Assembly (NCBI GenBank): GCA_015231795.1
Contig: JADGAX010000007.1
Coordinates: 123,020 to 187,019 of the forward strand
DNA from: Alphaproteobacteria bacterium
GTDB taxonomy: Bacteria > Pseudomonadota > Alphaproteobacteria > Rhodospirillales > WMHbin7
Direction: 5' to 3'
DNA length: 64,000 nt
Positions within the stretch are counted from its first letter, which is position 1, and every line of letters begins with the position of its first letter. The notes below the pieces were generated by a model, which saw only the letters and a program-made list of their open reading frames with translations, made no database searches and was not told the DNA's origin. A program made the position numbers and the translations under genes. Positions 18,446 to 27,975 of this stretch are shown here, piece after piece.

Positions 18446-19828
18446 GTGGTGCCGAAACTTCTGTCAGTCGTTTTTTCCGCTCTTTTTTCGTGTTTTTTTT
18501 CTGCCCAGTTGCTGGGGGCTGAACTTACCCCTGAGGAGCGGCACTACGCGCAAGCGAATGCTCCTTTCACATTTTGCGTCGATCCTGACTGGGCGCCCTA
18601 CGAAATCATCAATGCCCAAGGGCAGCACGAAGGAATTTCCGCCGATCTCTTGCGGCTGGCCGCCAAGCGCGCCGGGGTGACCCTGAAATTGGTTGTTACA
18701 AAGAGTTGGGATGAGAGTCTTGAGGCATCCAAAAGCGGCAAGTGCAAGATTCTTAGTTTTCTCAATCAAACCCCAAAACGCGACGAATGGCTGGTCTTTA
18801 CCGATCCCATCTTCGTAGACCGCAATGTGATTGTGACAAGGGAGGAGCATCCATATATCGAAGATCTGGCGGGCATTCGCCGGAAAACGTTGGTTCTTCC
18901 AAGCGGCACGTCGATCGAAGAACGCGTGCGCCGCGATTTTCCAGAACTGACCATTCTGACAACCGGCAGCGAAGCGGAATCCTTCTCCATGGTTTCCGGC
19001 AAGAAAGCCGATATGACGATGCGCTCGTTGATCGTGGCCGTCTATACCATCAAAAAGGACGGTTGGTTCAATCTGAAAGTCTCGGGTCAGGTTCCGGGTT
19101 ACGAGAACAACTTGCGGATCGGCGTTCGCAAGGAAGACGGAATGCTAAGAGACATCCTGAATAAGGGGATCGCCGAAATACTGCCTCCCGAGAGAACGGA
19201 AATCGCCAACCGGCATGTATCGATCAAGGTGCAGACCGGAATCGATTACGACCTGCTTATCAAAATTGTCGCCGTTTTCGCCATCATTCTGCTTACCAGC
19301 CTGTTCTGGGCGGTCAGGCTGAAGAAGTTGAACGAGAGGCTGAGGCGGCTGTCCAGAACGGATAGCCTGACGGGTCTGAGCAATCGTGGCGACCTGAACG
19401 AAAGAATGGACGCGGAAATTGAACGCTCGCAGCGCTATGGCCGTCCGTTCTCGGTCATCATGCTGGATCTGGACCACTTCAAGATGGTGAACGACGAACT
19501 TGGCCATCAGGCGGGCGACCATGTCTTGAAGGAATTCTCAAAGCTGGTGAAAACGCATCTGAGAACCCATGACATGTTGGGACGCTGGGGCGGGGAAGAG
19601 TTTCTTGTTCTGTGTTCCGAAACAAATGCCGAGCAAGCGGCGGTGTTGGGTGGGCGCATCTGCGATGCGGTTAGAAACTGCGAATTTATCAGCGGCAGGC
19701 GTCAAACCGTCAGCGCCGGCATTGCCGCCTACCAGCCTGGAGACGGCCAAGACAGCCTGCAGAACCGCGCAGACCAAGCCCTGTATGCGGCCAAGAACGA
19801 GGGACGGGACAGGGCCGTATTGCTTTAA
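18446..19828 (+). CDS. Diguanylate cyclase with periplasmic solute-binding sensor domain
   Basis: About 460 residues. A signal sequence (residues 1-25, ending LLGAEL) is followed by a family-3 solute-binding domain (about 35-255: FCVDPDWAPYEIINAQGQHEGISADLLRLAAKRAG), one transmembrane helix (about 268-288) and a GGDEF domain (about 300-460). The active loop reads RWGGEEF and the RxxD inhibitory site is present (RTHD), so an active, product-inhibited c-di-GMP synthase is expected. The sensor probably responds to a small amino-acid-like ligand. The start is a GTG at 18446 or the next one at 18449. It converges on the following cyclase with a four-base overlap. Confidence 0.9.
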   Translation: MVPKLLSVVFSALFSCFFSAQLLGAELTPEERHYAQANAPFTFCVDPDWAPYEIINAQGQHEGISADLLRLAAKRAGVTLKLVVTKSWDESLEASKSGKCKILSFLNQTPKRDEWLVFTDPIFVDRNVIVTREEHPYIEDLAGIRRKTLVLPSGTSIEERVRRDFPELTILTTGSEAESFSMVSGKKADMTMRSLIVAVYTIKKDGWFNLKVSGQVPGYENNLRIGVRKEDGMLRDILNKGIAEILPPERTEIANRHVSIKVQTGIDYDLLIKIVAVFAIILLTSLFWAVRLKKLNERLRRLSRTDSLTGLSNRGDLNERMDAEIERSQRYGRPFSVIMLDLDHFKMVNDELGHQAGDHVLKEFSKLVKTHLRTHDMLGRWGGEEFLVLCSETNAEQAAVLGGRICDAVRNCEFISGRRQTVSAGIAAYQPGDGQDSLQNRADQALYAAKNEGRDRAVLL

Positions 19829-21522
19829 GTGGATGCGCAAACCTTGTTGCGTCCGCTGCGTTTGGCTTCATAAAGGGCCTCGTCGGCCCGGTTCAGCAAC
19901 GCCTCGATTGCGTGATCTGATGGCGCCAATTGCGCCACGCCGATGCTGCAGGTGAAACGGACGGTTCCCGCGGCGGAAGAAACCTGCGTTTCCGCCAGGC
20001 ACGCGCGCAACCGTTCCGCCAACGTGACGGCGCCATCGATCACCGTATCGGGAAGAATGATAGCGAATTCCTCGCCGCCCAATCGTCCCTGCGCATCGCC
20101 CTTGCGCAACAAGCCCGCACAGGTCTTCGTCAATGTCTTGATCACTTCATCGCCGGTGGCGTGACCGTATGTGTCATTGACCTTCTTGAAATAGTCGATA
20201 TCCAGCATCATCACCGACAGGGCGTGAAAATAGCGGCGCGCCCGCTCGAATTCCGCCTCGGCGATTTCCATGAAATGCCTGCGGTTGTTGACCCCAGTCA
20301 GCGGATCCGTGGTCGCCAGTCGGCGCAATTCCTCTTCCATCCGCTTTCGTTGCGTGATGTCCAGCAAAACGCCGATGGTGCCAGAATATTGGTGGCCATG
20401 GCCCATCCAACCCTTTTCGCTGACGATGACGTTTCGTTCATCCTCGGCGATGCGAAGCGCCGTTTCATACTCGATTTCCGGCTGCGATTGTTCGAACGGC
20501 AAGGCTGTCTGGCGCGGGGCGTTCATGTCGCTGGCGGGCAGAACCGCGTCCATCCGTTCGCCGATCCAAGACTGCGTTTCGACGCCGAAGAATTTCTGGA
20601 AAGCGCGATTGTAGCCAAGGAAACAGTCCTGCACGTCCTTCCACCAGACGGGCGTTGGAATGGCTTCCAGAAGCGTTTCAAGAAAGGCGTTGGCGTTCGC
20701 CAGATCGGTCGTCCGTTCGCTGACGCGTCGTTCGAGCGATTCGTTGAGCGAGCGCAGCGCCGCCACGGCCCGGTTGTGCGCGCTGATGTCCCTGGCCTCG
20801 ATTATATATTCTAGTTCGCCGGGCCTGGAAGGAAGCCTGGATATCAGAACCTGCGCGTCGATCGCTGTGCCGTCGCAGCGCATCATGCGCATGGGAAGAT
20901 AGGAAGGCTCAGCCAGAACGTCCATAAGGCCGTCTCTGACGATGTCCTTGTATTCGCCCGCGAAGAATTCCGAGACCGGCCAACCGACAGGCTGGCAGTC
21001 GCTGCTGGCGCCTAGCATCTCGGCGCCGGCGGGATTGATGTAGTCGATCCTGTCGCCCCGACATTGGCAGACCAAATGCATCGACCGTTCGACCAGAATT
21101 CTGAATCTGTCTTCTCTGCGCTTGGCGCTTCTGGCCAATTTGGCCTGCTTGCTGATGTCGCGCCCGGTCACGACGGTACAGTTGGGGCCAATCTCGCGGG
21201 CCGGATGAACCAGCAATTCCACCTGGCGCTTCTGATTGCCGAGAAATTGAAATTCCACCGGAACCGGCGTGGTCTCGATGGTCTGCAAGCTAAGCAGCTG
21301 GCGGCCCATATCCGCATAGTCGCTGGTTAGAAAATCTCCAAGATTCCGCCCGATCAGCTGTGACTTCTCCAGCCCTAGCAGCTTGGCGCCGGCGGAATTG
21401 ATGTCTTCGATCCTGCCATCGCGGCAAAGCGCTACCATCTCGCGCGATATCTCAAACGCGGCCATCGAGTTCGTTGAAAAGCGCGGACCTATGTCGCGCC
21501 TGCAAATGGCGGGCTGGTTCAT
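19825..21522 (-). CDS. Multi-PAS diguanylate cyclase
   Basis: 565 residues, no signal peptide or membrane helix, so cytoplasmic. Three PAS-type modules precede the cyclase: about residues 20-125 (GRIEDINSAGAKLLGLEKSQLIGRN), 140-260 (INPAGAEMLGASSD) and 285-400 (PTPVWWKDVQDCFLGYN). A helical linker joins the second and third. The GGDEF domain (about 400-565) has GRLGGEEF and an intact RxxD inhibitory site (RKGD), so it should make c-di-GMP. The PAS cofactors are not predictable. It is transcribed convergently with the solute-binding cyclase, their ends overlapping by four bases. The region upstream of its start is AT-rich. Confidence 0.91.
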   Translation of the reverse strand: MNQPAICRRDIGPRFSTNSMAAFEISREMVALCRDGRIEDINSAGAKLLGLEKSQLIGRNLGDFLTSDYADMGRQLLSLQTIETTPVPVEFQFLGNQKRQVELLVHPAREIGPNCTVVTGRDISKQAKLARSAKRREDRFRILVERSMHLVCQCRGDRIDYINPAGAEMLGASSDCQPVGWPVSEFFAGEYKDIVRDGLMDVLAEPSYLPMRMMRCDGTAIDAQVLISRLPSRPGELEYIIEARDISAHNRAVAALRSLNESLERRVSERTTDLANANAFLETLLEAIPTPVWWKDVQDCFLGYNRAFQKFFGVETQSWIGERMDAVLPASDMNAPRQTALPFEQSQPEIEYETALRIAEDERNVIVSEKGWMGHGHQYSGTIGVLLDITQRKRMEEELRRLATTDPLTGVNNRRHFMEIAEAEFERARRYFHALSVMMLDIDYFKKVNDTYGHATGDEVIKTLTKTCAGLLRKGDAQGRLGGEEFAIILPDTVIDGAVTLAERLRACLAETQVSSAAGTVRFTCSIGVAQLAPSDHAIEALLNRADEALYEAKRSGRNKVCAST

Positions 21523-21692
21523 TCTAATATTGTTTTAGTTTTTGTCTCAGGCAATGGATTTTCACTGATTATCATACAATTTTTGCTTTTTTGGCAAGCG
21601 CGCTTAGAACGGCAGGGTTTATTCGCGTCCACCTCTTAATCAACCTGGTAGGTGAATTTATATGAATGGGCCGAGTGCCTAAGGGGGCTGGA

Positions 21693-22655
21693 TCAAGGCT
21701 TAAATTTTCTAGCGCCAATCCAGGCCAGCAGGCCGAGCAGGCCGACGCCGATCTCTCTGGCCCGCTTGACCAGGGCCAAGGCCAAGGCGCTTTCCCCTGA
21801 AATGCCGACCAGGGAACCCAGGGCCAGAAGGGCGCCTTCCTGCACGCCCAATCCGCCCGGCACCAGAAAGGCGGCGGTGCGCAGCATGGCGGCCAATGAT
21901 TCGATGATCAGAGCGGCGGCCAGCGATGCCGGGCGATCCATCAAATAAAGGATCAGCCAAACTTCGCCCACGCGTGACGCGGTTGACAGGATGTGCCAAA
22001 GCAAGGCGGCCTGCAGGTCGCGGGGTCTGGCGTAAAGGGCGGCGATGGCTTGGTCCAGGTTGCTGGCGCCCGTCATGGCCTTGTCGAGCGCCGCCCCCCT
22101 GCCGATGAGGGCCACGAAGCGAGCCAGCAGACTGAAAAGGCCGCGCTTCTGGATCGCCCAGAAAGCGGCAACGCCTATGGATGTCAGCAGAAGAGCGGCC
22201 GCCAGCGGGCCGCCATAGCCGCTGTCGCCCTGGCTTAGCAGCAAGGCCAAAGCCAGGATGACGAACAGAATTTGCACCACCAGATTAAGCGTGATGTCGA
22301 CCACCACGGCAGCACCCGACTGCGCCCCCTGATTTGGTCTTGCCGCCAGCTTGGCCCTGACCAGATCGCCGCCGATCTGGGCGACCGGCAACAGGCTGTT
22401 CACAGATTCGCAAATCCAGCGCAGCAGACTCATGCGCGCCAAGCCTTGGCGCTGACCGGCAGGGTACAGTAGACGCCAAGCCTGGGCCGCAGTCACCAGT
22501 GAGACGGAACGATACAAAAGCACCAGCAGCAAGCCCCAGCTCAGCGCCGCCACGCCTTGCAAGATATCCGCCGCGCCATGGTCGGCGATCAGGAATACCG
22601 CAACTGCCAGGCCCGCCAGACCCGCCAGAATCAGCCAGGGATGCGTGCCTTTCAT
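21693..22655 (-). CDS. hpnL: Flippase-like integral membrane protein, HpnL-like
   Basis: About 320 residues with some eight hydrophobic helices, belonging to the lysylphosphatidylglycerol synthase transmembrane (UPF0104) family to which the hopanoid-associated HpnL belongs. Landmarks are ESVNSLLPVAQIGGDLVRA near residue 70 and LVPGGLGVQEGALLALG near 265. I chose the ATG at 22655, which overlaps the hpnA stop as ATGA; an in-frame start 27 bases upstream is possible. Coupling to hpnA and the neighbouring ispH-hpnH supports a hopanoid role, perhaps lipid transport, but the function is inferred. Lysyl-transferase domains are absent. Confidence 0.8.
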   Translation of the reverse strand: MKGTHPWLILAGLAGLAVAVFLIADHGAADILQGVAALSWGLLLVLLYRSVSLVTAAQAWRLLYPAGQRQGLARMSLLRWICESVNSLLPVAQIGGDLVRAKLAARPNQGAQSGAAVVVDITLNLVVQILFVILALALLLSQGDSGYGGPLAAALLLTSIGVAAFWAIQKRGLFSLLARFVALIGRGAALDKAMTGASNLDQAIAALYARPRDLQAALLWHILSTASRVGEVWLILYLMDRPASLAAALIIESLAAMLRTAAFLVPGGLGVQEGALLALGSLVGISGESALALALVKRAREIGVGLLGLLAWIGARKFKP

Positions 22656-23641
22656 CCCAGATATCCGTTGGTTTTGAACCATGCCACGGCATCGGCGATG
22701 GCCTGGCGGGCGGGCCTGGCGCGGTAGCCCAGTTCTGCCTCTGCCTTGGCTGACGTGAAGAACATCTTCTTTTTCGCCATGCGCACGCCGTCCAACGTCG
22801 CCATCGGCTCGCCACCGAAGATTCTGGCCCAGATTTCCGAGAAGAAGGCGATGGGCATGACGGCTGAATGGGGCAGGGAGATGCTGGGCGGCTTGCGTCC
22901 CATCAGGCGGGCGACCTCGGCCAGAATGTCCTTTAGCGCCATGTCTTCTCCGCCCAGGATATAGCGCTCGCCGACGCGGCCCTTCTCGAAGGCCAGCAGA
23001 TGGCCTTCTGCCACGTCATCGACATGGACGACATTCAGGCCCGTATCGACATAGGCGGGCATGCGCCCCCTTGCTGCCTCGACGATCATGCGGCCGGTGG
23101 GGGTGGGCTTCACGTCGCCCGGTCCGATGGGCGTGGATGGGTTGACGATCACCACAGGCCAGTTCTTTTCGGCCACTGCATGGCGGACGGCTTTTTCTGC
23201 CAGGAATTTCGACTGTTTATAGGGGCCGATCATGTCGGCCAATGAGGATGCCGTCTCTTCGCTAGACGGACGTCCATCGGCATGCAGGCCCAGAACCGCC
23301 ACGCTGCTGGTGTAAACCATGCGAGACAGGCCCTCGTCGGCTCCGGCCTCCAACAGGGCCAGCGTGCCGTCGATATTGGTGCGCATCATGGCGTTGGGAT
23401 CGGGCACCCACAGCCGATAGTCGGCGGCCACATGGAACAGGGCCGAGCAACCCTTGACCGCCCGCTTCAGGCTTTGGGGATCGTCCAGGCTGCCCTCGGC
23501 GATCTCGGCAGTTAAGTCCTTCAAATTGCGTCGATCCGAGCCGGGACGGGCCAGCAGCCGCAAGCCATGACCCCGCGCCGCCAGGGCGCGGGCCACGGCG
23601 GCACCCACGAATCCGGTGGCTCCGGTCACCAGAATGGTCAT
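22652..23641 (-). CDS. hpnA: Hopanoid-associated sugar epimerase HpnA
   Basis: 329-residue NAD-dependent epimerase/dehydratase of the extended SDR family. The Rossmann fingerprint TGATGFVG is at residues 6-13, the active-site region carries a VYTSSVAVLG Ser and a YKQSKFLAEK Tyr-x3-Lys motif. HpnA is named for its regular presence in hopanoid loci; its precise substrate is not settled. I chose the ATG at 23641 because AAGGAG sits five bases before it. The 3' end overlaps hpnL. Divergent from ispH with 97 bp between the starts, a likely shared promoter region. Confidence 0.9.
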   Translation of the reverse strand: MTILVTGATGFVGAAVARALAARGHGLRLLARPGSDRRNLKDLTAEIAEGSLDDPQSLKRAVKGCSALFHVAADYRLWVPDPNAMMRTNIDGTLALLEAGADEGLSRMVYTSSVAVLGLHADGRPSSEETASSLADMIGPYKQSKFLAEKAVRHAVAEKNWPVVIVNPSTPIGPGDVKPTPTGRMIVEAARGRMPAYVDTGLNVVHVDDVAEGHLLAFEKGRVGERYILGGEDMALKDILAEVARLMGRKPPSISLPHSAVMPIAFFSEIWARIFGGEPMATLDGVRMAKKKMFFTSAKAEAELGYRARPARQAIADAVAWFKTNGYLG

Positions 23642-23738
23642 AACGGCTCCTTTTTGCATGCGGCCATGCAGCGATTTCCCCTTGGCGAAGCGGGCGATGC
23701 AAGCTATCTGCTAGGGGCCAATTTAACAAGGGCTTGCC

Positions 23739-24707
23739 ATGTCTTCGTCCTCTCTGAATGTTCTTCTGGCCCAGCCGCGCGGATTCTGCGCTGGCGTCAC
23801 CCGCGCCATCGACATCGTCGAAAAGGCGTTGGAGCTTTACGGTGCCCCCATCTATGTCCGCCACGAGATCGTGCACAACAAGCGGGTGGTGGATACACTG
23901 AAGGCCAAGGGCGTGATCTTCGTCGAGGAATTGAACGAGATTCCCGAGGGTGAGGTGGCCATCTTCAGCGCGCACGGGGTCTCGGACGCGGTGGAAAAAG
24001 AGGCCGTAAGCCGCGGCCTGCCAGTCATCGACGCCACCTGCCCCCTAGTGACCAAGGTTCATAAGGAAGGCGGGCGCTATGCCGTCAAGGGCGCGCATGT
24101 GGTGCTGATCGGACATGCCGGCCATCCCGAGGTGGAGGGTACGATGGGCCGCATTCCGGGCGGCGTGCATCTGGTGACCCGGCCCGCCGACGTGGACAAG
24201 TTGGAAATCCCCAAAGGGGCCGAAGTGGCCTATATCACGCAGACCACCTTGTCGATCGACGATACCAGGGGCGTCATCGAAGCCTTGAAAAGCCGCTTCC
24301 CTTTGATCCAAGGCCCAGATGTGCGCGACATCTGTTACGCCACGCAGAACCGCCAGACGGCGGTGCGCAAGCTGGCGGCGAAAAGCGATCTGATCTTGGT
24401 GGTCGGGGCCAAGAATAGTTCGAATTCCAATCGTCTGCGCGAGATCGGGCTTGAGCTGGGCAAGACCAGCCACCTGATCGACGACGCCAACGATCTCGAT
24501 CCGGCGTGGCTGGAAGGCGTTTCAACCGTGGGCATTACGGCGGGGGCCTCGGCGCCCGACGTGCTGATCGACGAGTTGCTGGCCAAGCTGGAATGTTTGC
24601 GTCCCATCGAGTTGAAGGTGCTGGACGGCGTCGAAGAGAATGTCAGCTTCAAGATGCCGGAACATTTTCCCGACGCCCCCCTGCACAAGAAAAAGGCCAG
24701 TTCATGA
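23739..24707 (+). CDS. ispH: 4-hydroxy-3-methylbut-2-enyl diphosphate reductase
   Basis: 322-residue IspH (LytB), last enzyme of the MEP pathway, reducing HMBPP to IPP and DMAPP with an oxygen-sensitive [4Fe-4S] cluster. The three cluster ligands are Cys17 (PRGFCAGV), Cys101 ([11 protein letters not shown]) and Cys199 ([11 protein letters not shown]). The catalytic Glu is in HPEVEGT (Glu131) and His residues in the FSAHGVS segment are present. Its ATG codes into an operon with hpnH, overlapping it by four bases. The pairing makes sense: IspH supplies C5 units for squalene, and HpnH starts hopane side-chain extension. Confidence 0.96.
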   Translation: MSSSSLNVLLAQPRGFCAGVTRAIDIVEKALELYGAPIYVRHEIVHNKRVVDTLKAKGVIFVEELNEIPEGEVAIFSAHGVSDAVEKEAVSRGLPVIDATCPLVTKVHKEGGRYAVKGAHVVLIGHAGHPEVEGTMGRIPGGVHLVTRPADVDKLEIPKGAEVAYITQTTLSIDDTRGVIEALKSRFPLIQGPDVRDICYATQNRQTAVRKLAAKSDLILVVGAKNSSNSNRLREIGLELGKTSHLIDDANDLDPAWLEGVSTVGITAGASAPDVLIDELLAKLECLRPIELKVLDGVEENVSFKMPEHFPDAPLHKKKASS

Positions 24708-25726
24708 GCGTTCCCCTGATCCAGCAATGGCGTGTCGGCAGCTACATCATGAAGCAGCGCCTGCAAGGCAATGCGCGTTATCCTTTGGTGCTGATGCTGG
24801 AGCCTCTGTTCCGTTGCAACTTGACCTGCCCTGGCTGCGGCAAGATCGATTATCCCGACGAGATTCTGAACAAGCGTCTGACCGTGGCGGAATGTTTGCA
24901 GGCCGCCGACGAGTGCGGCGCGCCGGTGGTTTCCATTCCGGGCGGCGAGCCGTTGCTGCACAAGGAAATAGAAGAGATCGTGGCGGGGCTGATCCAGCGC
25001 AAGAAATTCGTTTATCTTTGCACCAATGCTTTGTTGCTGGAAAAGCGCATCGATCGCTTCAAACCAACGCCCTACCTGACATTTTCCGTGCATCTGGATG
25101 GCGGGCGCGAGGAACATGACCGCGCCGTCGCCCAGGAGGGCGTGTTCGACCGCGCCGTTTCGGCGATCAAACTGGCCAGGGAGAAGGGGTTCCGCACCAA
25201 CATCAATTGCACGCTCTATGAGGGCCACGATGTTGGGAAGCTGGCCGACTTCATCAGCTATGCCTGCGACGATCTGGGAGTCGAGGGCGTTACGGTGTCG
25301 CCGGGCTTTTCCTACGAGCAAGCGGCGAGCAAGGACAAGTTCCTGAACCGTCAGAACACCAACGCGCTGTTCCGCCAATTGTTTAAGATCGGACAGGGCC
25401 GCAAATGGCGATTCTCGCAAAGCACCTTGTTTCTCGATTTCCTGGCGGGCAACCAGGATTATGCCTGCACGCCCTGGGGCACGCCGACCCGCAATGTATT
25501 TGGCTGGCAGAAGCCCTGCTACCTGCTGGCCGACGGCTATGCCGCCAGCTACAAGGAATTGATGGAAAGCACCGACTGGGACCGCTACGGTGCCGGGCAT
25601 GACCCCCGCTGCGCCGATTGCATGATGCATTGCGGCTACGAGGCCACGGCGGTGGCCGACACGGTGGCGCACCCATTGAAAGCGCTGAATGTCTTCATCA
25701 AGGGGCCTGGCCTGACGGCAAGATAA
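24704..25726 (+). CDS. hpnH: Adenosyl-hopene transferase HpnH (radical SAM)
   Basis: 340-residue radical SAM enzyme that joins the 5'-deoxyadenosyl radical to diploptene to give adenosylhopane, the first step to extended (C35) hopanoids. The cluster motif is Cys38, 42, 45 in [21 protein letters not shown] follows as the SAM-binding GGE motif. The C-terminal part includes [12 protein letters not shown], typical of HpnH. The ATG overlaps the ispH stop as ATGA. HpnG, which cleaves adenosylhopane next, is encoded about 3 kb away. The gene ends two bases before the convergent kinase gene. Confidence 0.95.
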   Translation: MSVPLIQQWRVGSYIMKQRLQGNARYPLVLMLEPLFRCNLTCPGCGKIDYPDEILNKRLTVAECLQAADECGAPVVSIPGGEPLLHKEIEEIVAGLIQRKKFVYLCTNALLLEKRIDRFKPTPYLTFSVHLDGGREEHDRAVAQEGVFDRAVSAIKLAREKGFRTNINCTLYEGHDVGKLADFISYACDDLGVEGVTVSPGFSYEQAASKDKFLNRQNTNALFRQLFKIGQGRKWRFSQSTLFLDFLAGNQDYACTPWGTPTRNVFGWQKPCYLLADGYAASYKELMESTDWDRYGAGHDPRCADCMMHCGYEATAVADTVAHPLKALNVFIKGPGLTAR

Positions 25727-25728
25727 CG

Positions 25729-27105
25729 TCAGGGCTGCGACGGCAAACTCGCCGTTACTCGCAATCCGCCTTCTTTGCGGTTGGCAAGCGTGATGTCGCC
25801 GCCATGGCCGCGCAGCACGCTGCGCGCCAAGCTCAGGCCCAAGCCGACGCCGCCAGTTTCCTTCGAGCGCGATCCTTCGACGCGAAAGAAGGGGGCGAAA
25901 ACTTGTTCATGCAGCTCTTGTGGGATGCCCGGTCCTTCATCCTCGATCACGATGTCGAAATGTCCTGGTGATTGAGCGAGCGTGATCGCTGCCAAGCCTC
26001 CATATTTCAAGGCATTGTCGATCAGGTTCGACATGGCGCGCTTCAACGCCATGGGGGCGGCTTGCACTTTCGCTTCTGAAAGTCCCTGGAAGGTGACGTT
26101 TTGCCCGGCCTCGGCGGATTCAGAGGCTAAGGTTTTCAGCATGGCCGCCAGATCGACCGGCACGCGTTCTTCCGTTTTCGCTTCATCGCGAGCAAAGGCC
26201 AAGGTGGCGCCGATCATGGCTTCCATCTCGTCGAGATCGGCCAGCATCTTGGCGCGCATTTCCTCGTCTTCCACGAACTCGGCGCGCAGCCGCATGCGGG
26301 TAAGGGGGGTGCGCAGATCGTGCGAAATGGCGGCCAGCATGCGTGTGCGGTCGTCAACGAAGCGCCTTAGCCTTTCTTGCATGCGGTTGAAGGCGCCCGC
26401 CGCACGCCTGACCTCCAAGGGTCCGCTTTCGGGCAAGGGCGGGGCTGAAATGTCGGTGCCCAGCCGCTCGGCTGCATTGGCGAACAGGCGCAGCGGCAGC
26501 ACGGCGCGCCTGACGGCCCAGGCGGCCAGAAGCAGCGTGACCAGGGTGGTGGCGGCGAAGCCCAGCAGGAAGCGGCCTCTCCACAGCGCATCCGGGGGAG
26601 CGGCGGCGGCCAGAACATTCAGCCAGCTTCCGTCCGACAGCTTCAGAGAGATCAGAAAGGATCGTTCATGCATAAAGCCTGGGCCGCCGCCTGGGCCGCG
26701 CATGCCTAGCCTTGGACCCTGTGTTCCCATATCCTCGAAACGCGCCGGTTGGACGCGCACTTCCATGGCGGGAGAGGCCAAACGGCGCAATTCGTTGGCA
26801 ATGGCGTTGGAGACGCCGCGGTCGCGCTCGCGGGTCACCATGGGGTCTTTCGACCAGACGATCATCAAACCGTGGCGGCTCATCTTGCGAGACAGATTCT
26901 CGCGCTCAATGGGCGTCGCTTCCTCCATCGCCGAGGCTAGGCCCACGATCCGCTCGGCCGTCTGGCGTCCGCCCAGCGACGACAAGGCTTCGTCTCGATT
27001 GCCGGAATATAGCGCCAGCGCCGCCAGATGCGACGCCACCAGACCGATCGACAGCACGGCCAAAGCGCGCCCCAGGATGCTTTGCGGCCATAACTTGATC
27101 TTCAT
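25729..27105 (-). CDS. Sensor histidine kinase, OmpR-partner type
   Basis: 458-residue membrane kinase. Transmembrane helix 1 is at about residues 10-30, a periplasmic region of about 130 residues follows (containing a Gly/Pro/Met-rich patch), helix 2 lies near 175-195, then HAMP, HisKA with phospho-accepting His262 in AAISHDLRTPLTR, and the HATPase domain with NLIDNALKYGG (N box), DEGPGIP (G1), FFRVEGSRS (F box) and GGVGLGLSL (G2). The gene overlaps the upstream response regulator by four bases. With the divergent spy gene it resembles CpxA/RstB-type envelope systems; the true stimulus is unknown. Confidence 0.93.
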   Translation of the reverse strand: MKIKLWPQSILGRALAVLSIGLVASHLAALALYSGNRDEALSSLGGRQTAERIVGLASAMEEATPIERENLSRKMSRHGLMIVWSKDPMVTRERDRGVSNAIANELRRLASPAMEVRVQPARFEDMGTQGPRLGMRGPGGGPGFMHERSFLISLKLSDGSWLNVLAAAAPPDALWRGRFLLGFAATTLVTLLLAAWAVRRAVLPLRLFANAAERLGTDISAPPLPESGPLEVRRAAGAFNRMQERLRRFVDDRTRMLAAISHDLRTPLTRMRLRAEFVEDEEMRAKMLADLDEMEAMIGATLAFARDEAKTEERVPVDLAAMLKTLASESAEAGQNVTFQGLSEAKVQAAPMALKRAMSNLIDNALKYGGLAAITLAQSPGHFDIVIEDEGPGIPQELHEQVFAPFFRVEGSRSKETGGVGLGLSLARSVLRGHGGDITLANRKEGGLRVTASLPSQP

Positions 27106-27830
27106 GCGCCGTTCCTTTCGACCTGGACCGAGAGCACGTAACCGCCGCCACGCACGGTCTTGATCAGCTCGGGCGACTTGTCGTTGCTTTCGATCTTTTT
27201 GCGGATGCGGCTGATTTGGATATCGACAGAACGGTCGAAGGGACCGGCCAGGCGTCCTCGCGTCAGGTCCAGCAATTGGTCGCGGGTCAAAACGCGCCCG
27301 GCATGTTCAACCAAGGCCTTCAGCAGATCGAACTCGCCGCCGGTCAAGTCGATATTCTGGCCGTCCGGGCCGGTCAGGCTTCTGGCCTGCGCATCCAGAA
27401 CGAAACCCGCGAAGCGCCATGATTGGCTGTGCTGGCTAGGTTGAACCGCAGCCCGGGCGCGGCGCATCACCGCCTTGATGCGGGCCAACAGCTCGCGGGG
27501 ATTGAAGGGCTTGGGCAGGTAATCGTCGGCCCCCATTTCAAGGCCGATGATGCGGTCTGTTTCCTCGCCCATCGCGGTCAGCATGACGATGGGAATGGAA
27601 GTTGTCTGCGCGTCGGCGCGCAACCGCCTGCAGATCGACAAACCGTCCTCGCCCGGCAGCATCAGGTCCAGAACGATCAGGCCGGGGCTTTTCAAGGATA
27701 GATGGCGGTTCAATTCCTGGCCGTCCCTGGCCGTCGCCACCTTCATCCCATGTTTGGTCAGGAAGCGCGCCAGCAGGTCGCGAATTTCGCGGTCATCGTC
27801 GACGATCAGAATTTCTGCATCCATCTCCAT
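27102..27830 (-). CDS. OmpR-family response regulator
   Basis: 242 residues: receiver domain (residues 6-120) with acidic pocket DDD at 11-13 and phospho-acceptor Asp55 in VLDLMLPGEDG, then a winged-helix DNA-binding domain (about 140-238) with RSVDIQISRIRKKIE recognition helix and VRGGGYVLSV wing. It heads the leftward operon with its kinase. The divergent intergenic region carries three GTTACA boxes, two spaced by ten bases, that resemble RstA-type operators, so it likely controls itself and the spy gene. Confidence 0.94.
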   Translation of the reverse strand: MEMDAEILIVDDDREIRDLLARFLTKHGMKVATARDGQELNRHLSLKSPGLIVLDLMLPGEDGLSICRRLRADAQTTSIPIVMLTAMGEETDRIIGLEMGADDYLPKPFNPRELLARIKAVMRRARAAVQPSQHSQSWRFAGFVLDAQARSLTGPDGQNIDLTGGEFDLLKALVEHAGRVLTRDQLLDLTRGRLAGPFDRSVDIQISRIRKKIESNDKSPELIKTVRGGGYVLSVQVERNGA

Positions 27831-27871
27831 GACGCCGATGATAGCGCGCCTGCCTGGCTTCGGCCATGCGC

Positions 27872-27921
27872 CGTTACACTTCGTTACAAGAATGCGCCGC
27901 CACCGACATATCCGCGTTACA
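27872..27921. promoter_or_regulatory. Candidate response-regulator operator (GTTACA repeats)
   Basis: CGTTACA occurs at 27872-27878, 27882-27888 and 27915-27921. The first two are direct repeats with a ten-base period, the geometry bound by OmpR-family dimers. The block TACACTTCGTTACA matches the E. coli RstA box TACATNTNGTTACA at every defined position but one. A TATCTT hexamer at 27931-27936 could be the -10 of the spy-like gene. Confidence 0.6.
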
Positions 27922-27975
27922 GGACGGGGCTATCTTGTCCTCATGTACGGTTTACCCCATCAACAGGAGCTTGCC

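Noticed and set aside
21600..21692. tRNA-like GC-rich stretch after the PAS cyclase
   Set aside because: GGTAGGTGAA and GGCCGAGTGCC suggested arms, but no cloverleaf with an anticodon arm closes.
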